Origin: Sphingomonas sp. S1-29
Lineage (GTDB): Bacteria > Pseudomonadota > Alphaproteobacteria > Sphingomonadales > Sphingomonadaceae
DNA: 64,000 bases
Reading direction: 5' to 3'
Assembly: GCF_026167545.1 (NCBI RefSeq)
Contig: NZ_CP110678.1
Span: forward strand, 3,027,501-3,091,500
Positions 50,938-60,994 of the stretch are shown here, piece by piece. The notes beneath the pieces were generated by a model. It did no database searches. It had not been told where the DNA came from and saw only the letters and a program-made list of their open reading frames with translations. The number at the start of each line of letters is the position of its first letter. The stretch's first letter is position 1. The translations under genes and the position numbers were made by a program.

Positions 50938-53778
50938 CTACTGCAACGCCGCACGATCCAAATTCAGCGCCCCCGCGGCGATCACCTCGACCTGCGGATA
51001 CGCCTTGCGCAGCGGTTCGATGAACTGCTTGGCGTCGCCGACCACGACGATGCTCGCCGCCGCCGGATCGAGCAGCGCCGCCGCTGCCGCCTGCACCGCG
51101 CGCGGGTCGACCGCCTCGGTCGCGCTGCCATAGCGCTGCAGTTCAGCCAGCGGCACCGCCTCGACGACATAGTCGCCGACCAGCCCGGCAATCCCCGATC
51201 GCGTTTCGGTCGCGCGGCCGAAGCTGCCGATCAGCACCGCCTTGCGAGTCGCGAGCTCGGCGGCGGGGGCGGGCTCGGTGCCCAGCCGGCGCATTTCGGC
51301 GGCGATGATCGCCACCACGTCGGGCGCAGTCGGGTTCTTGGTCTGCGTCGCCGCCGAGACCGGGCCGACCCCGCGCCGCGCGTCGAGCTGGCTCCCCGCA
51401 CCATAGGCCAGCCCGCGCTTGATCCGGATTTCCTGGTTGAGCCGCGACGAGAAGCCGACCCCGAGGGTCGCATTAGCGACATTGGCGGCATAGAAACGCG
51501 GATCGCTGCGCGCGATCCCCGGGCGTGCGACGACGACGCCTGCCTGACCCGCATCGGGCAGGTCGACGACGATCACCCGCGGCTGCGGCACCGCGGGCGC
51601 TGCCGCAGCGCGCGCGGCCGCCTGGCCCTGGCCGCGCCAGTCGCCGAACAGCTGCTCGGCCAGCTTCTGCCCGCCCGCAGCATCGATATCGCCCACCAGC
51701 ACCAACGCCGCGCGCTCGGGACGCCAGCTCGCGCGATACGCCGCCATCACCTCGTCGCGGGTGATCGCCTTGAGCGAGGCGGGCGTGCCCCCCAGCCGGT
51801 TGCCATAGGCCGCATCGCCGAACACCGCGCGCGTCGCGACGATCCGCGACAGCGCGCCGGGGTCCTTCAGCTGCACCGTCACCCCGTCGATCGCCTGCGT
51901 TCGCGCGCGATCGAGCTCTTCGCTGGCCAAGGCCGGATTGCGCGCGACATCGGCGAGGATGCCGAGCGCCGGCGTGAGCTGGTCGGACTTCACCGTCAGC
52001 GTAACGCCAGCGCCATCCCATTGCGCGTCGCTCGCGATCGATCCGCCGAGCGATTCGACCGCCTCCGCAATCTGCGTGGCGCTGCGCGTCGTCGTGCCCT
52101 TGGTTAGCAGCGATGCGGTCATGCTCGCAAGCCCCGCGCGCCCCGATGGATCGAGCGCGCCGCCGCCCTCGACCATCAGCGCCGCACTCACCAGCGGCAA
52201 CCCGCGCTTCTCGACCACGATCACCCGCATCCCGTTGGCGAGGCGGGTCTCGGTCGGCTGCGGCAGCACCGGCTTCACCGGCGCGCCGGGCTCGGGGGGC
52301 GCGACGCGTTCGCCCGCCGCTGCTGCGGTGTGGATGACGATGTCGGCAGGGGCCTTGAGTTCGGCGACCTGCACCGTCGGTGCCAGCGTGATGGTGTCGC
52401 CCTTGCTGCCCGCCGGCGCGCTCTCGGCCGGGTTGTAGCGGATCGACGACGAGCGCGCGTCGGTCAGGTAGCGGCGCGCGACGCGCTGGACATCGGCGGC
52501 GGTGACCGTCGCCAGTTCGGCGAGCCGCTTGTCGGCGGCCCTGGGATCGCGATCGACGATGATCGCATTGGCGAGCGTGAAGGCCTTGCCCTCGGCGGTC
52601 TCTCGCCCCTCGATATTCTCGGTCAGCAATTCATTCTTGGCTTCGGCGAGCTCGGCGGCGGTGACGGGTTCGTCGCGCAGCCGGGCGATCTCGCGCCGCA
52701 GCGCCGCCTCGCCATCGACCGCGGTCTTGCCGCCGGCCAGGATCGCATAGACGCTGAACTGGCCGGTCGATTGCTTGGCGTCGTAGAAGCTCGCCGCCTG
52801 CGCCGCGAGTTGGTCGCGATAGACCAGCGACTGGTACAGCCGCGAATTGTCGCCGCCTGCCATGATCGTGTTGAGCACCGTGAGCGCCGCGGCATCGGGA
52901 TGGTTCGACGGCGGCAGCGGATAGTTGATCAGCACCGCGGGTAGCGGGGTGTTGGGCTCGTACACCGTATAGGCGCGGGCCTTGGTCGGCTCGGGCTCGG
53001 TCGCGGTGACACGCGGGATCGGGCGCGCGGGCTTCTTGATGCCTGCGAAATACTGGTCGACCCATTGGTCGAGCTGCGCGGGATCGAAATTACCTGCCAC
53101 CACCAGCACCGCATTGTCGGGGCGATAATAGGTCGCATGGAACGCCCGGATATCGTCGATCGTCGCGGCGTCGAGATCCTCGATGCTGCCGATGCCCGGG
53201 CGCGCATAAGGATGCGTCGTATAGCCGATCATCGGCCGATAAAGGTAGAACAGCTTGCCGAAGGGCGCGGCGAGGACGCGGCTGCGCAATTCCTCCTTCA
53301 CCACCTCGCGCTCGGACGCGAACACCTTGGGATCGACGACCAAAGTCGCCATCCGGTCGGCCTCGGCGAACAGCAGCCGCTGGAGGTGGTTGGCGGGCAC
53401 CGCCTCGAAATAATTGGTGTAGTCGTCGCCGGTCGATGCGTTGTTGTAGCCGCCGACATCTTCGGTCAGCCGATCGACCTGCTCGTCGACCAGGTTGCGC
53501 GTGCCCTTGAACATCAGATGCTCGAACATGTGCGCGAAGCCCGATTTGCCCGCGGGATCGTCCTTCGACCCGACATCGTACCAGACCTGCACCGAGACGG
53601 TCGACGTCGTGGTGTCGCGGATCGCATAGACGCGCAGGCCGTTGGCGAGCGTGCGTTCGGTATAGGCGATCGGCTCGACCGAGACCGGCGCGGTCGCCGC
53701 CGGGGGCGGCGTCTGCGCGGGCGCCGCGACCGGCGTCAGCATGGTGGCGAACAACAGCGCGGCGGCGAATTTGGTCAT
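50938..53778 (-). CDS. M16 family zinc protease, two-domain
   Basis: 946 residues with signal peptide MTKFAAALLFATMLTPVAAPAQ. The first half has inverted zinc motif HMFEH at about 83-87 with the distal Glu in REVVKEELR. The second half (about 495-946) repeats the fold without HxxEH, as in pitrilysin-like fused M16 enzymes where it is the inactive partner. It is a periplasmic peptidase degrading or processing peptides. It stands alone between a repeat array and a gap of about 290 bp. Confidence 0.92.
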   Translation of the reverse strand: MTKFAAALLFATMLTPVAAPAQTPPPAATAPVSVEPIAYTERTLANGLRVYAIRDTTTSTVSVQVWYDVGSKDDPAGKSGFAHMFEHLMFKGTRNLVDEQVDRLTEDVGGYNNASTGDDYTNYFEAVPANHLQRLLFAEADRMATLVVDPKVFASEREVVKEELRSRVLAAPFGKLFYLYRPMIGYTTHPYARPGIGSIEDLDAATIDDIRAFHATYYRPDNAVLVVAGNFDPAQLDQWVDQYFAGIKKPARPIPRVTATEPEPTKARAYTVYEPNTPLPAVLINYPLPPSNHPDAAALTVLNTIMAGGDNSRLYQSLVYRDQLAAQAASFYDAKQSTGQFSVYAILAGGKTAVDGEAALRREIARLRDEPVTAAELAEAKNELLTENIEGRETAEGKAFTLANAIIVDRDPRAADKRLAELATVTAADVQRVARRYLTDARSSSIRYNPAESAPAGSKGDTITLAPTVQVAELKAPADIVIHTAAAAGERVAPPEPGAPVKPVLPQPTETRLANGMRVIVVEKRGLPLVSAALMVEGGGALDPSGRAGLASMTASLLTKGTTTRSATQIAEAVESLGGSIASDAQWDGAGVTLTVKSDQLTPALGILADVARNPALASEELDRARTQAIDGVTVQLKDPGALSRIVATRAVFGDAAYGNRLGGTPASLKAITRDEVMAAYRASWRPERAALVLVGDIDAAGGQKLAEQLFGDWRGQGQAAARAAAAPAVPQPRVIVVDLPDAGQAGVVVARPGIARSDPRFYAANVANATLGVGFSSRLNQEIRIKRGLAYGAGSQLDARRGVGPVSAATQTKNPTAPDVVAIIAAEMRRLGTEPAPAAELATRKAVLIGSFGRATETRSGIAGLVGDYVVEAVPLAELQRYGSATEAVDPRAVQAAAAALLDPAAASIVVVGDAKQFIEPLRKAYPQVEVIAAGALNLDRAALQ

Positions 53779-54067
53779 GGCGGTCTCCGGTAAAGCGCCG
53801 CCGTTGTGCCCCAGTCCCGGCAGGTGTCAATCGCCGCCGGAGCGTTCGCTCGCCGCTGTCCTACAAGCGCCGGTTTTGGTAGGCCCAACCCATGATCACG
53901 CTCCTCCTGCACTCGACCGCCATCGTCTCTCATGCGGCAGGGAAGGGGAATCTGGGGGGTACGTAGTGTAGCTTTTGTAGCCTTCCGAACGATCGGTGCG
54001 GCGCGACTCGCGGTGCTACAGTCCGAAGCCCGCGCCGACCCGATCGGGGCCGGCGCAAGCAGGGGGG

Positions 54068-54589
54068 TCAGGCGGGTTCGGTCACCGCATCGGCGCGCGG
54101 ATTGACCTTCGACTTGGCCATCGCGGTCAGCTTGTCGTCGGTCGCATATTCCTCGTCGAGCGTCTGCTGCAGGATGGTCGCGATATCGGGCCGCCCAATC
54201 TGCTCGGCCCAGGTGACCAGCGTGCCGTAGCGCGTGATCTCGTAATGCTCGACTGCCTGTGCGGCGGCGATCAGCGCGGCGTCGAGCACCGCCTTGTCCG
54301 AAATCTCGCCCGCGGTTTCATTGGCTTCTTTGATGATGCCGTCGATCGCGGGGCAAGTAACCGCCTTGGCCTTCTCACCCATAAGCTCGAACACCTGCTC
54401 GAGTCGTGCAATCTGACCCTCGGTTTCGCTCAGATGCTGCTCGAACGCGGCCTTCAGCCCGGCGTCGGTCGCCTTGGCGACCATCTTGGGCAGCGCCTTG
54501 GTGATCTGGTTTTCGGCATAATAGACGTCCTGCAGCTGGTGCAGGAACAGGTCGTCGAACGTGGCGATGTCTTTGGTGAACAAGCCCAT
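54068..54589 (-). CDS. YciF/DUF892 ferritin-like protein
   Basis: 173 residues from ATG 54589, chosen because GGAGG lies 5 nt upstream. LFLHQLQDVYYAENQITKAL, FEQHLSETEGQIARLEQVFE and VEHYEITRYGTLVTWAEQIG carry the Glu/His ligands of a di-iron four-helix bundle. The DUF892/YciF family is stress-induced in enterics; its substrate is unknown. It is downstream of the small membrane protein gene on the same strand. Confidence 0.9.
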   Translation of the reverse strand: MGLFTKDIATFDDLFLHQLQDVYYAENQITKALPKMVAKATDAGLKAAFEQHLSETEGQIARLEQVFELMGEKAKAVTCPAIDGIIKEANETAGEISDKAVLDAALIAAAQAVEHYEITRYGTLVTWAEQIGRPDIATILQQTLDEEYATDDKLTAMAKSKVNPRADAVTEPA

Positions 54590-54711
54590 GATGGCCTCCA
54601 TCGTAAGAGTGGACGCCAAGCCCGCAGAAGCGACCAAGCGTCGCTGCATCAACCCGCGACCGGCGCGCAAGGTTGCGACGCCGGCCCGATAATCGCCACC
54701 GTTGGCGGCAG

Positions 54712-54915
54712 TCAGGGCTTCTTGTTGCCGCGGTTGGCGTACAGCAAGGCGGCTGCCAGCGCCGCCGATCCGATGCCGACACCGATCGCGGTCATCGGCC
54801 AGTGGCGGCTGCGATCCTCGGCGGGGGGCTTGGCCTGTGCCGCGGTGCGGCGCGCCTGCGCATCCTTGGCCGCCACGACGATCTCGTTGCTCGGCAGCTC
54901 GTCTTGGTCCGACAT
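54712..54915 (-). CDS. Small single-span membrane protein
   Basis: 67 residues. The acidic N-terminus (MSDQDELPSNEIVVAAKDAQ) is followed by one membrane helix (MTAIGVGIGSAALAAALLYA) and a short basic tail NRGNKKP. AGGAGAGGG precedes the ATG. No named family recognised. It is probably co-transcribed with the downstream YciF-type gene. Confidence 0.7.
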   Translation of the reverse strand: MSDQDELPSNEIVVAAKDAQARRTAAQAKPPAEDRSRHWPMTAIGVGIGSAALAAALLYANRGNKKP

Positions 54916-54942
54916 ATCCCTCTCCTTCTTTGGTATAATGCT

Positions 54943-56079
54943 TCAGCCGTGATCGCGTTCAGCATAGCGCGCCCGAAATTCGTCGGCGAACGCGCTCAGG
55001 GTGCCGCCGCCGATCGCGCCGCGCAGATCGGCCATCAGCGCCTGATAGAACCACAGATTGTGCTCGGTCATCAGGATCGCGCCCAATATCTCGCCGGTGC
55101 GCACCAGATGGTGCAGATAGGCGCGGCTCCACCCCGCACAGGTCGGGCAGCCGCAGCTCGGATCGACCGGCCCCTGGTCCTCGGCGAAGCGCGCATTGCG
55201 GATGTTGAGCGGACCGTTGCGGGTGAAGGCCTGGCCGTTGCGCCCGCTGCGCGTCGGCAGCACGCAATCGAACGTGTCGATTCCGCGCTCGACCGCGCCG
55301 ACGATGTCGTCGGGCTTGCCGACCCCCATCAGATAGCGCGGACGCGCGGCATCGAGCTGGCCCGGCGCATAATCGAGCACCCCGAACATCGCTTCCTGCC
55401 CTTCGCCCACCGCGAGCCCGCCGACCGCATAGCCATCGAAGCCGATATCGAGCAGCGCGTCGGCGCTCGCCTTGCGCAGTTCCTGATCGAGCGCGCCCTG
55501 CTGGATGCCGAACAACGCCGCACCCTCGGCATGCTCGCCGCCCGCATCGAAACCCTCGCGCGATCGCCGCGCCCAGCGCATCGACCGCTCCATCGCCGCC
55601 GCCTGCACCTCGCGCGTCGCGGTGGTCGGCACCAGCTCGTCGAACGCCATCACGATGTCGCTGCCCAGCAGCCGCTGGATTTCCATCGACCGTTCGGGGG
55701 ACAGCATGTGGCGCGACCCGTCGATATGCGATCGGAACGCAACGCCGTCCTCGCTGCGCGTCGTCAGGTCGGACAGGCTCATCACCTGATAGCCGCCGCT
55801 GTCGGTCAGGATCGGCCGGTCCCAGCCCATGAAGCGATGCAACCCACCCAGCCGCGCGACCCGCTCGGCGCCGGGGCGCAGCATCAGGTGATAGGTGTTG
55901 CCCAGCAGGATATCCGCCCCCGCCGCCCGGACATCGGCTGGCTTGACCGCCTTCACCGTCGCGGCGGTGCCGACCGGCATGAAAGCAGGGGTGCGGATAT
56001 CGCCGCGGCGCATCGCGATGGTGCCGGTGCGGGCCTTGCCATCGGTCGCGTGGATGGTGAAATCGAAACGGGGACGCAT
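54943..56079 (-). CDS. tgt: tRNA-guanine transglycosylase
   Basis: 378 residues from ATG 56079 ([19 protein letters not shown]). Catalytic Asp in [13 protein letters not shown] and nucleophile Asp in [10 protein letters not shown]; zinc site [12 protein letters not shown] with distal His. It swaps G34 for preQ1 in queuosine tRNAs. An upstream in-frame ATG (56121) would add about 14 unmatched residues. QueA lies 1.2 kb away on the same strand, with OsmC and HAD genes in between. Confidence 0.95.
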   Translation of the reverse strand: MRPRFDFTIHATDGKARTGTIAMRRGDIRTPAFMPVGTAATVKAVKPADVRAAGADILLGNTYHLMLRPGAERVARLGGLHRFMGWDRPILTDSGGYQVMSLSDLTTRSEDGVAFRSHIDGSRHMLSPERSMEIQRLLGSDIVMAFDELVPTTATREVQAAAMERSMRWARRSREGFDAGGEHAEGAALFGIQQGALDQELRKASADALLDIGFDGYAVGGLAVGEGQEAMFGVLDYAPGQLDAARPRYLMGVGKPDDIVGAVERGIDTFDCVLPTRSGRNGQAFTRNGPLNIRNARFAEDQGPVDPSCGCPTCAGWSRAYLHHLVRTGEILGAILMTEHNLWFYQALMADLRGAIGGGTLSAFADEFRARYAERDHG

Positions 56080-56125
56080 CCGCGATGCTTTGCCGTCCCG
56101 CGCGCCGAATGGAAAGGGCATGCCG

Positions 56126-56593
56126 ATGGCCGAACACGACTATGGTGCGCGGATCGCCTGGACCGGCAATCGCGGGCAGGGGACCGCAAGCTATCGCGGC
56201 TATGCCCGGACCTGGGACGTGACGACCCCGGGCAAGCCGGTGATCCATTGCTCGAACGACCCGCTGCTCGGCGGCGATCCGGCGCTGCCCAATCCCGAAG
56301 ACCTGCTGCTGGCGTCGCTCTCGGCCTGCCACATGCTCTGGTATCTGCATCTGGCGAGCCAGGCGGGGATCGTCGTCCATGGCTATGTCGACGACCCCTT
56401 GGGGGTGGGCGAAACGCTCCCCGGCGGCGAAGGGCGTTTCCTTCGGGCGACGCTGCGGCCGGCGATCGAGCTGGCAGCGGGTGCCGACCTTACGCTCGCC
56501 GATCGGCTGCACCACGAGGTCGACCGCTATTGCTTCATCGCGCGATCGGTGAATTTCCCGGTGTCGGTCGAGGCTACCTATCGCCCGCGATGA
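56126..56593 (+). CDS. OsmC/Ohr family peroxiredoxin-like protein
   Basis: 155 residues from ATG 56126 (GGAAAGG 8 nt upstream). The two redox cysteines of the family are in [12 protein letters not shown] and [28 protein letters not shown] is diagnostic of OsmC. It reduces organic hydroperoxides with dihydrolipoyl or thiol donors. It is divergent from tgt and overlaps the convergent HAD gene by 20 bp. Confidence 0.9.
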   Translation: MAEHDYGARIAWTGNRGQGTASYRGYARTWDVTTPGKPVIHCSNDPLLGGDPALPNPEDLLLASLSACHMLWYLHLASQAGIVVHGYVDDPLGVGETLPGGEGRFLRATLRPAIELAAGADLTLADRLHHEVDRYCFIARSVNFPVSVEATYRPR

Positions 56594-57239
56594 GCATGCG
56601 CGCGATGTCGTTCGGCGCGGCGAACACCAGGTCGGGCGACTGCGCCCGCAGCGCCGATTCGCTGGCATATCCCCACAACACCGCCCCTGCGCGCATCCCC
56701 GCCCGGCGCGCGGCTTCGATGTCGCGAGTTTCGTCGCCGATCGAGATCGCTTCGCTCGCGGCGACCCCGGCGCGTTTGAGCGCGCGGCGATATTTGGGCG
56801 CCTTGCCGTACAGCGACGACGCGCACTCCCACACATCGACCAGCGCGGCATTGTCGGGCCCGAGGATGCGGCGCGCGTTGAGTTCGGAGTTCGAAGTGAC
56901 CACCGCGACGCGGATCCCCGCGGCCTTCAGCGCCGCAAGCAGCTCGGCGATCCCCTCGAACAGCGCGATCTCGTGGGTGTGCAGCGCCAACAGGCTGCGG
57001 ACATAGCGCGCGATGAAGGGCAGCTTCCATGGCGGAATGCCTAGGTGCCGGATCACCTCGCGCGTGGTCTTGTCGCGCATCCCCTCGACCTCGTCGGGAT
57101 CGACTGCGCGAAAGCGGTATTTCTCGGCCAGATGGTCGACGATCCCCAGGAACCAGCCGCCGCTGTCGGACAAGGTGCCGTCGAAATCGAAGATCACCAG
57201 CCGGATCGGCGCGCCGGCATCTGCATCGGGGACGGTCAT
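56574..57239 (-). CDS. HAD-superfamily phosphatase (phosphoglycolate-phosphatase-like)
   Basis: 221 residues from ATG 57239. HAD motif I IFDFDGTLSDS, motif II VVTSNSE, Lys in YGKAPKYRRALKR and motif IV SIGDETRDIEAARRAG. The cap lies between residues 30 and 90. It acts on a small phosphate ester such as 2-phosphoglycolate or a sugar phosphate; the substrate is not decided by sequence. It is 22 bp downstream of queA. Confidence 0.88.
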   Translation of the reverse strand: MTVPDADAGAPIRLVIFDFDGTLSDSGGWFLGIVDHLAEKYRFRAVDPDEVEGMRDKTTREVIRHLGIPPWKLPFIARYVRSLLALHTHEIALFEGIAELLAALKAAGIRVAVVTSNSELNARRILGPDNAALVDVWECASSLYGKAPKYRRALKRAGVAASEAISIGDETRDIEAARRAGMRAGAVLWGYASESALRAQSPDLVFAAPNDIARMLIAGDR

Positions 57240-57261
57240 CGCCCTGTGTGACAAACTCGTG

Positions 57262-58287
57262 TCAGGGGATCAACAGGCTGGCATCGCCATAGCTGTAGAA
57301 GCGGTATTCGGCCGCGATCGCATGCGCATAGGCCGCCTGCATCGTCTCGCGCCCCATCAGCGCCGATACCAGCATGAACAGCGTCGATCGCGGCAGATGG
57401 AAATTGGTCATCAGCCCGTCGATCCCCTTGAAGCGATAGCCCGGGGTGATGAAGATCGCGGTGTCGCCCTCGAACGCCGCGATCCGACCGTCGTCCTGCG
57501 CGGCGCTTTCGATCAGCCGCAGGCTGGTGGTGCCGACCGCAATCACCCGCCCGCCGCGCGCGCGCACTGCGTTCAGCCGCTCGGCGGTGGCGGCGTCGAT
57601 CCGCCCCCATTCCGAATGCATCTGGTGGTCGTCGGTATCGGCAGCCTTCATCGGCAGGAAGGTGCCCGCGCCGACATGCAGCGTCAGCGTTTCGTGCCCG
57701 ATCCCCGCTGCGGCGAGCGAGGCGAGCAGCGCCGGGGTGAAGTGCAGCGCCGCGGTGGGGGCGGCGACCGCGCCGGGTTCGGCCGCGAACATCGTCTGAT
57801 AGTCGTCGGCATCGCGCGCATCGGTGCCGCGCCGCGCCGCGATATAGGGCGGCAGCGGCATCCGGCCAGTGCGCTCGAGCAGCAGCTCGACCGGCTCGTC
57901 GCCGGCGAAATCGAGCGCGAAGCTGCCATCGTCGCCGCGGTCGCTCGCGGTGGCGGTGACGTCATGGCCGAAATCGACGGTGTCGCCGTCGCGCAGCCGC
58001 TTGGCGTTGCGGATGAAGGCGCGCCAGCGGCGCGGCCCCTCGCGCTTGTGCAAGGTCGCGCCGATGCTCGCCTCGCCGCGCTTGCCCTCGAGCTGTGCGG
58101 GAATGACGCGGGTGTCGTTGAAGACCAGGCAATCGCCGGCGCGCAATTGGCCGGGCAGGTCGGTGACGACCGCGTCGGTGGTCGCGCCACCGCTCAGCAC
58201 CAGCATCCGCGCCGAATCGCGCGGCGCGGCGGGGCGCAGCGCGATCCGCTCGGGCGGCAGTTCGAAATCGAACAGGTCGACGTTCAT
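57262..58287 (-). CDS. queA: tRNA ribosyltransferase-isomerase QueA
   Basis: 341 residues. [50 protein letters not shown] and [15 protein letters not shown] are QueA signatures. It uses the ribosyl part of SAM to make epoxyqueuosine in tRNA after Tgt. With tgt and the yhhQ-type transporter this supports preQ1-based Q synthesis. Confidence 0.96.
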   Translation of the reverse strand: MNVDLFDFELPPERIALRPAAPRDSARMLVLSGGATTDAVVTDLPGQLRAGDCLVFNDTRVIPAQLEGKRGEASIGATLHKREGPRRWRAFIRNAKRLRDGDTVDFGHDVTATASDRGDDGSFALDFAGDEPVELLLERTGRMPLPPYIAARRGTDARDADDYQTMFAAEPGAVAAPTAALHFTPALLASLAAAGIGHETLTLHVGAGTFLPMKAADTDDHQMHSEWGRIDAATAERLNAVRARGGRVIAVGTTSLRLIESAAQDDGRIAAFEGDTAIFITPGYRFKGIDGLMTNFHLPRSTLFMLVSALMGRETMQAAYAHAIAAEYRFYSYGDASLLIP

Positions 58288-58308
58288 CGCTTCAATGCAG
58301 TCCTTGCG

Positions 58309-58408
58309 CCCGTTAGCCCTGAGCCTGTCGAAGGGCGCCCCGCCCTAACCCGGGCGCTGTGCTCGCCGATCGTTCGGGCCGGACGTCGACAAGCTCCGTC
58401 CGAACGGG
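58309..58408. repeat. REP-like inverted pair (copy D)
   Basis: Left arm 58309-58336 has stem GCCCT/AGGGC around GAGCCTGTCGA; right arm 58381-58408 (minus strand) has GGACG/CGTCC around GAGCTTGTCGA. The two arms have quite different stems but the same core. Located between the cyclophilin and queA genes. Confidence 0.85.
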
Positions 58409-58428
58409 GGTTGGCCGGTCGCAATATC

Positions 58429-59130
58429 TCAGTTGCTCGGCGCGGTCCCGGGCAGCACGACTTCCTTCTCGCCAGCCGGCAGCGCGGGGGCGGTAGCGGC
58501 TTGCGGGGTGAAGGGCGGGGGATTGTCAGCGGCGATATAGGCGCGGAGGATGCGTGCGGGGTTCGCGGGCGGCTCGCCGCGCGGGATCGCATCGACATGC
58601 TCCATCCCCGAAAGGACCCGACCGAACACGGTATAATCCTTGTCGAGCGACAGCCGCGGCGAGAAAACGATGAAGAACTGGCTGTTCGCGCTGTTCTCCG
58701 CCGCGGTGCGCACTTCGGCGGTGGCGCCGGGCGCCGAACCCTGGCGCGCGGCCGATACCGCGCCGCGGACGTGCGGCAGATAGTTGAACTCGGCCTCGAC
58801 ATCGGGGAGCGACGAGCCGCCGGTCCCGTCGCCCTTGGGGTCGCCGGTTTGCGCCATGAAGCCGTCGATCACGCGGTGGAACAGCAGCCCGTCGTAGAAT
58901 TTCTGGCGGGTGAGGCCCTTGATCCGCTCGACCATCTTGGGCGCGACATCGGGACGCAGCCAGATCGTGACGCGGCCGCCGGTCGACAGGTCGAGCAGCC
59001 ACAGATTCTCGGCATCGGTGGTCGCGGGCGGCGTGGCACGCCCAGTGGCGTTGGATTCGACGATCTGGGCGCTGGCGGGCAACGCCGCCCCGAGCCCGAG
59101 GACCGCAAGCATGGCAAGAACGAAACGCAT
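58429..59130 (-). CDS. Periplasmic cyclophilin-type peptidyl-prolyl isomerase
   Basis: 233 residues from ATG 59130. Signal peptide MRFVLAMLAVLGLGAALPASAQ. Cyclophilin fold: FYDGLLFHRVIDGFMAQTGDPKGDGTGG (catalytic Arg in FHRV) and NSQFFIVFSPRLSLDKDYTVFG. A Pro/Ala-rich tail of about 35 residues extends beyond the domain. It assists folding of exported proteins. Confidence 0.92.
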   Translation of the reverse strand: MRFVLAMLAVLGLGAALPASAQIVESNATGRATPPATTDAENLWLLDLSTGGRVTIWLRPDVAPKMVERIKGLTRQKFYDGLLFHRVIDGFMAQTGDPKGDGTGGSSLPDVEAEFNYLPHVRGAVSAARQGSAPGATAEVRTAAENSANSQFFIVFSPRLSLDKDYTVFGRVLSGMEHVDAIPRGEPPANPARILRAYIAADNPPPFTPQAATAPALPAGEKEVVLPGTAPSN

Positions 59131-59184
59131 GGGAAACCCCGTCAACCTGATGTGGTGGTGGCCCTAGAACAAAAGCCCGGTGGC

Positions 59185-59215
59185 GAAAAGACCGCCCCGC
59201 GTCGCGGCGGGGCGG
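59185..59215 (-). terminator. Rho-independent terminator after coaD
   Basis: On the minus strand, a 9-bp perfect stem (59192-59200 with 59207-59215, 6-nt loop) is followed by TCTTTT. It immediately follows the coaD stop. Confidence 0.85.
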
Positions 59216-59220
59216 GGGCG

Positions 59221-59727
59221 TCAGCTGCCCTTGCGGCCGATCACCTCGACGCGCGCGGCGACATCGGCGCGCACCGGGCCCGAGACGAACTTGCCGATAT
59301 CGCCGCCATACATCGCGATCTCCTTCACCAAGCGGCTGGCGATCGGCTGGAGCGAGACATCGGCCATCAGGAAGACCGTCTCGATCCGGTCGTTCAACTG
59401 CTGGTTCATCCCCGCCATCTGATATTCATATTCGAAATCGGCGACCGCGCGCAGCCCGCGCACGATCATGTCGGCCCCCTCGCGCTCGGCAAAGTCCATC
59501 AGCAGCGAATCGAACGCGACGACATGGACCTCGGTCTCCATCCCCTCGACCTCGCGGCGGACCATCGCCAGCCGCTCCTCGATCGTGAACATCGGCGATT
59601 TCGACGGGTTGGTCGTCACGCCGATCACGAGCCGGTCGACGATCCTTGCGGCGCGGCCGATGATGTCCATGTGGCCGAGCGTCACCGGATCGAAGGTGCC
59701 GGGATAGACGGCGGTGCGAATCGTCAT
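59221..59727 (-). CDS. coaD: Phosphopantetheine adenylyltransferase
   Basis: 168 residues from ATG 59727. Nucleotidyltransferase motif YPGTFDPVTLGHMDI (His of HxGH type), MIVRGLRAVADFEYEYQMAGMN and IASRLVKEIAMYGGD. It makes dephospho-CoA from phosphopantetheine and ATP. It lies just downstream of ispA-xseB on the same strand (16-bp gap). Confidence 0.95.
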   Translation of the reverse strand: MTIRTAVYPGTFDPVTLGHMDIIGRAARIVDRLVIGVTTNPSKSPMFTIEERLAMVRREVEGMETEVHVVAFDSLLMDFAEREGADMIVRGLRAVADFEYEYQMAGMNQQLNDRIETVFLMADVSLQPIASRLVKEIAMYGGDIGKFVSGPVRADVAARVEVIGRKGS

Positions 59728-59743
59728 GAAGTCCCTTTGTCGG

Positions 59744-60643
59744 TCAACGATCGCGTTCCAGCGTGAAGCGCGCGATGTCGCGCAGCAGGTCGGCTTCGTT
59801 GCCATAGGCGTGGAGATGGTCAATCGCCTGTTCGACCAGGATGCGTGCCTGTTCGCGCGCGCGCTCGATGCCGAGCAGCGAGACGAAGGTATCCTTGCCC
59901 GCCGACCCGTCCTTGCGCAGCGCCTTGCCGACCGCCTCTTCGTCGCCCTCGACATCGAGCAGGTCGTCGGCGATCTGGAAGGCGAGCCCGACGTCGCGCG
60001 CATAGCCGCGAAGCCCGGTCCGCCCCTCGATCGGCAACCGCCCTAGGATCGCGCCCGCCTCGACCGAGCAGGCGATCAACGCGCCGGTCTTCATCGCCTG
60101 AAGCCGGGTGACGGTGGGCAGGTCGAAGCTGGTCTTTTCGGCTTCGAGGTCCATCATCTGCCCGCCGCCCATGCCTGCGGGGCCGGCGGCATTCGCGATG
60201 CACTGGACCAATTCGACGCGGACGAACGGGTCGCCATGCGTGCGCTCGTCGGCGAGCAGCTCGAACGCCAGCGCGTGGAGGCAATCGCCCGCCAGGATCG
60301 CGGTCGCCTCGTCGAACGCCTTGTGCACCGTCGGCTTGCCGCGGCGCATGTCGTCGTCGTCCATCGCGGGCAAATCGTCGTGCACCAGGCTGTAGACATG
60401 GATGCATTCGATCGCGGTCGCGACGCGCGCGATGCATTCGCGATCGACGCCGAACAATTTGGCGGTGGCGAACACCAGCAGGGGGCGCAGCCTTTTGCCA
60501 CCGCCGATCGCGGCGTGGCGCATCGCCTGGTACAGCCCGGCGCGCGGATCGGCGGGGACCGGCAGCAACTGGTCGAACTGGCGATCGATCTCGCCGGCAA
60601 TGTCGCGCATCGCGTTCTGCAACGGGATCGAGGCGTGGCGCAT
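59744..60643 (-). CDS. ispA: Farnesyl/geranylgeranyl diphosphate synthase
   Basis: 299 residues. First Asp-rich motif LVHDDLPAMDDDDMRRGKPT and second FQIADDLLDVEGD bind Mg-diphosphates. GGGKRLRPLLVFA is also typical. It condenses IPP with allylic diphosphates to FPP for quinones, carotenoids and undecaprenol. The start ATG 60643 is 12 bp after the xseB stop; dxs, commonly next in this cluster, is not present in view. Confidence 0.93.
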   Translation of the reverse strand: MRHASIPLQNAMRDIAGEIDRQFDQLLPVPADPRAGLYQAMRHAAIGGGKRLRPLLVFATAKLFGVDRECIARVATAIECIHVYSLVHDDLPAMDDDDMRRGKPTVHKAFDEATAILAGDCLHALAFELLADERTHGDPFVRVELVQCIANAAGPAGMGGGQMMDLEAEKTSFDLPTVTRLQAMKTGALIACSVEAGAILGRLPIEGRTGLRGYARDVGLAFQIADDLLDVEGDEEAVGKALRKDGSAGKDTFVSLLGIERAREQARILVEQAIDHLHAYGNEADLLRDIARFTLERDR

Positions 60644-60654
60644 TCCGCTCAACG

Positions 60655-60900
60655 TCAGGTGCCCGCGAACGCGGTGGTGCCCACCGGCTGGCCGCTGCCA
60701 TCGAGCCGGATCGCCTCGATCCGCGCCTGCGCCGAATCGAGCCGCGCCGCGCACTGCTTCTTCAGCCGGTCGCCGCGCTCGTACAGGTCGATCGCCTCCT
60801 GCAGCGACGCGTCGCCGCTTTCGAGGCGGCTCACGATCCGCTCGAGTTCCTTCAATGCTTCCTCGAACGAAAGCTCGGCGATGCCGGGTTCCTCTGCCAT
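60655..60900 (-). CDS. xseB: Exodeoxyribonuclease VII small subunit
   Basis: 81 residues. LSFEEALKELERIVSRLESGDASLQEAIDLYERG is the two-helix XseB signature. It activates XseA for single-strand DNA degradation. The xseB-ispA order is common in proteobacteria. Confidence 0.95.
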   Translation of the reverse strand: MAEEPGIAELSFEEALKELERIVSRLESGDASLQEAIDLYERGDRLKKQCAARLDSAQARIEAIRLDGSGQPVGTTAFAGT

Positions 60901-60994
60901 GTGCGATGCTATGCGGCAGGTTCGGGTCGGCTTGCAACCGGGTTGCGCGCAAGCGCGGGCACAAGCCCGATATTCAGGTGCTTGGGTGCGCCGC

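Noticed and set aside
54673..57006. 777-codon plus-strand frame over the small membrane protein, tgt and HAD genes
   Set aside because: Shadow frame with Arg/Ala/His-rich composition; tgt on the other strand is unambiguous.
57013..59766. 917-codon open frame on the plus strand
   Set aside because: Runs antisense through queA, the HAD gene, cyclophilin and coaD, all with clear family motifs. Its composition (His/Arg/Asp-rich) is the usual antisense shadow of GC-rich genes.
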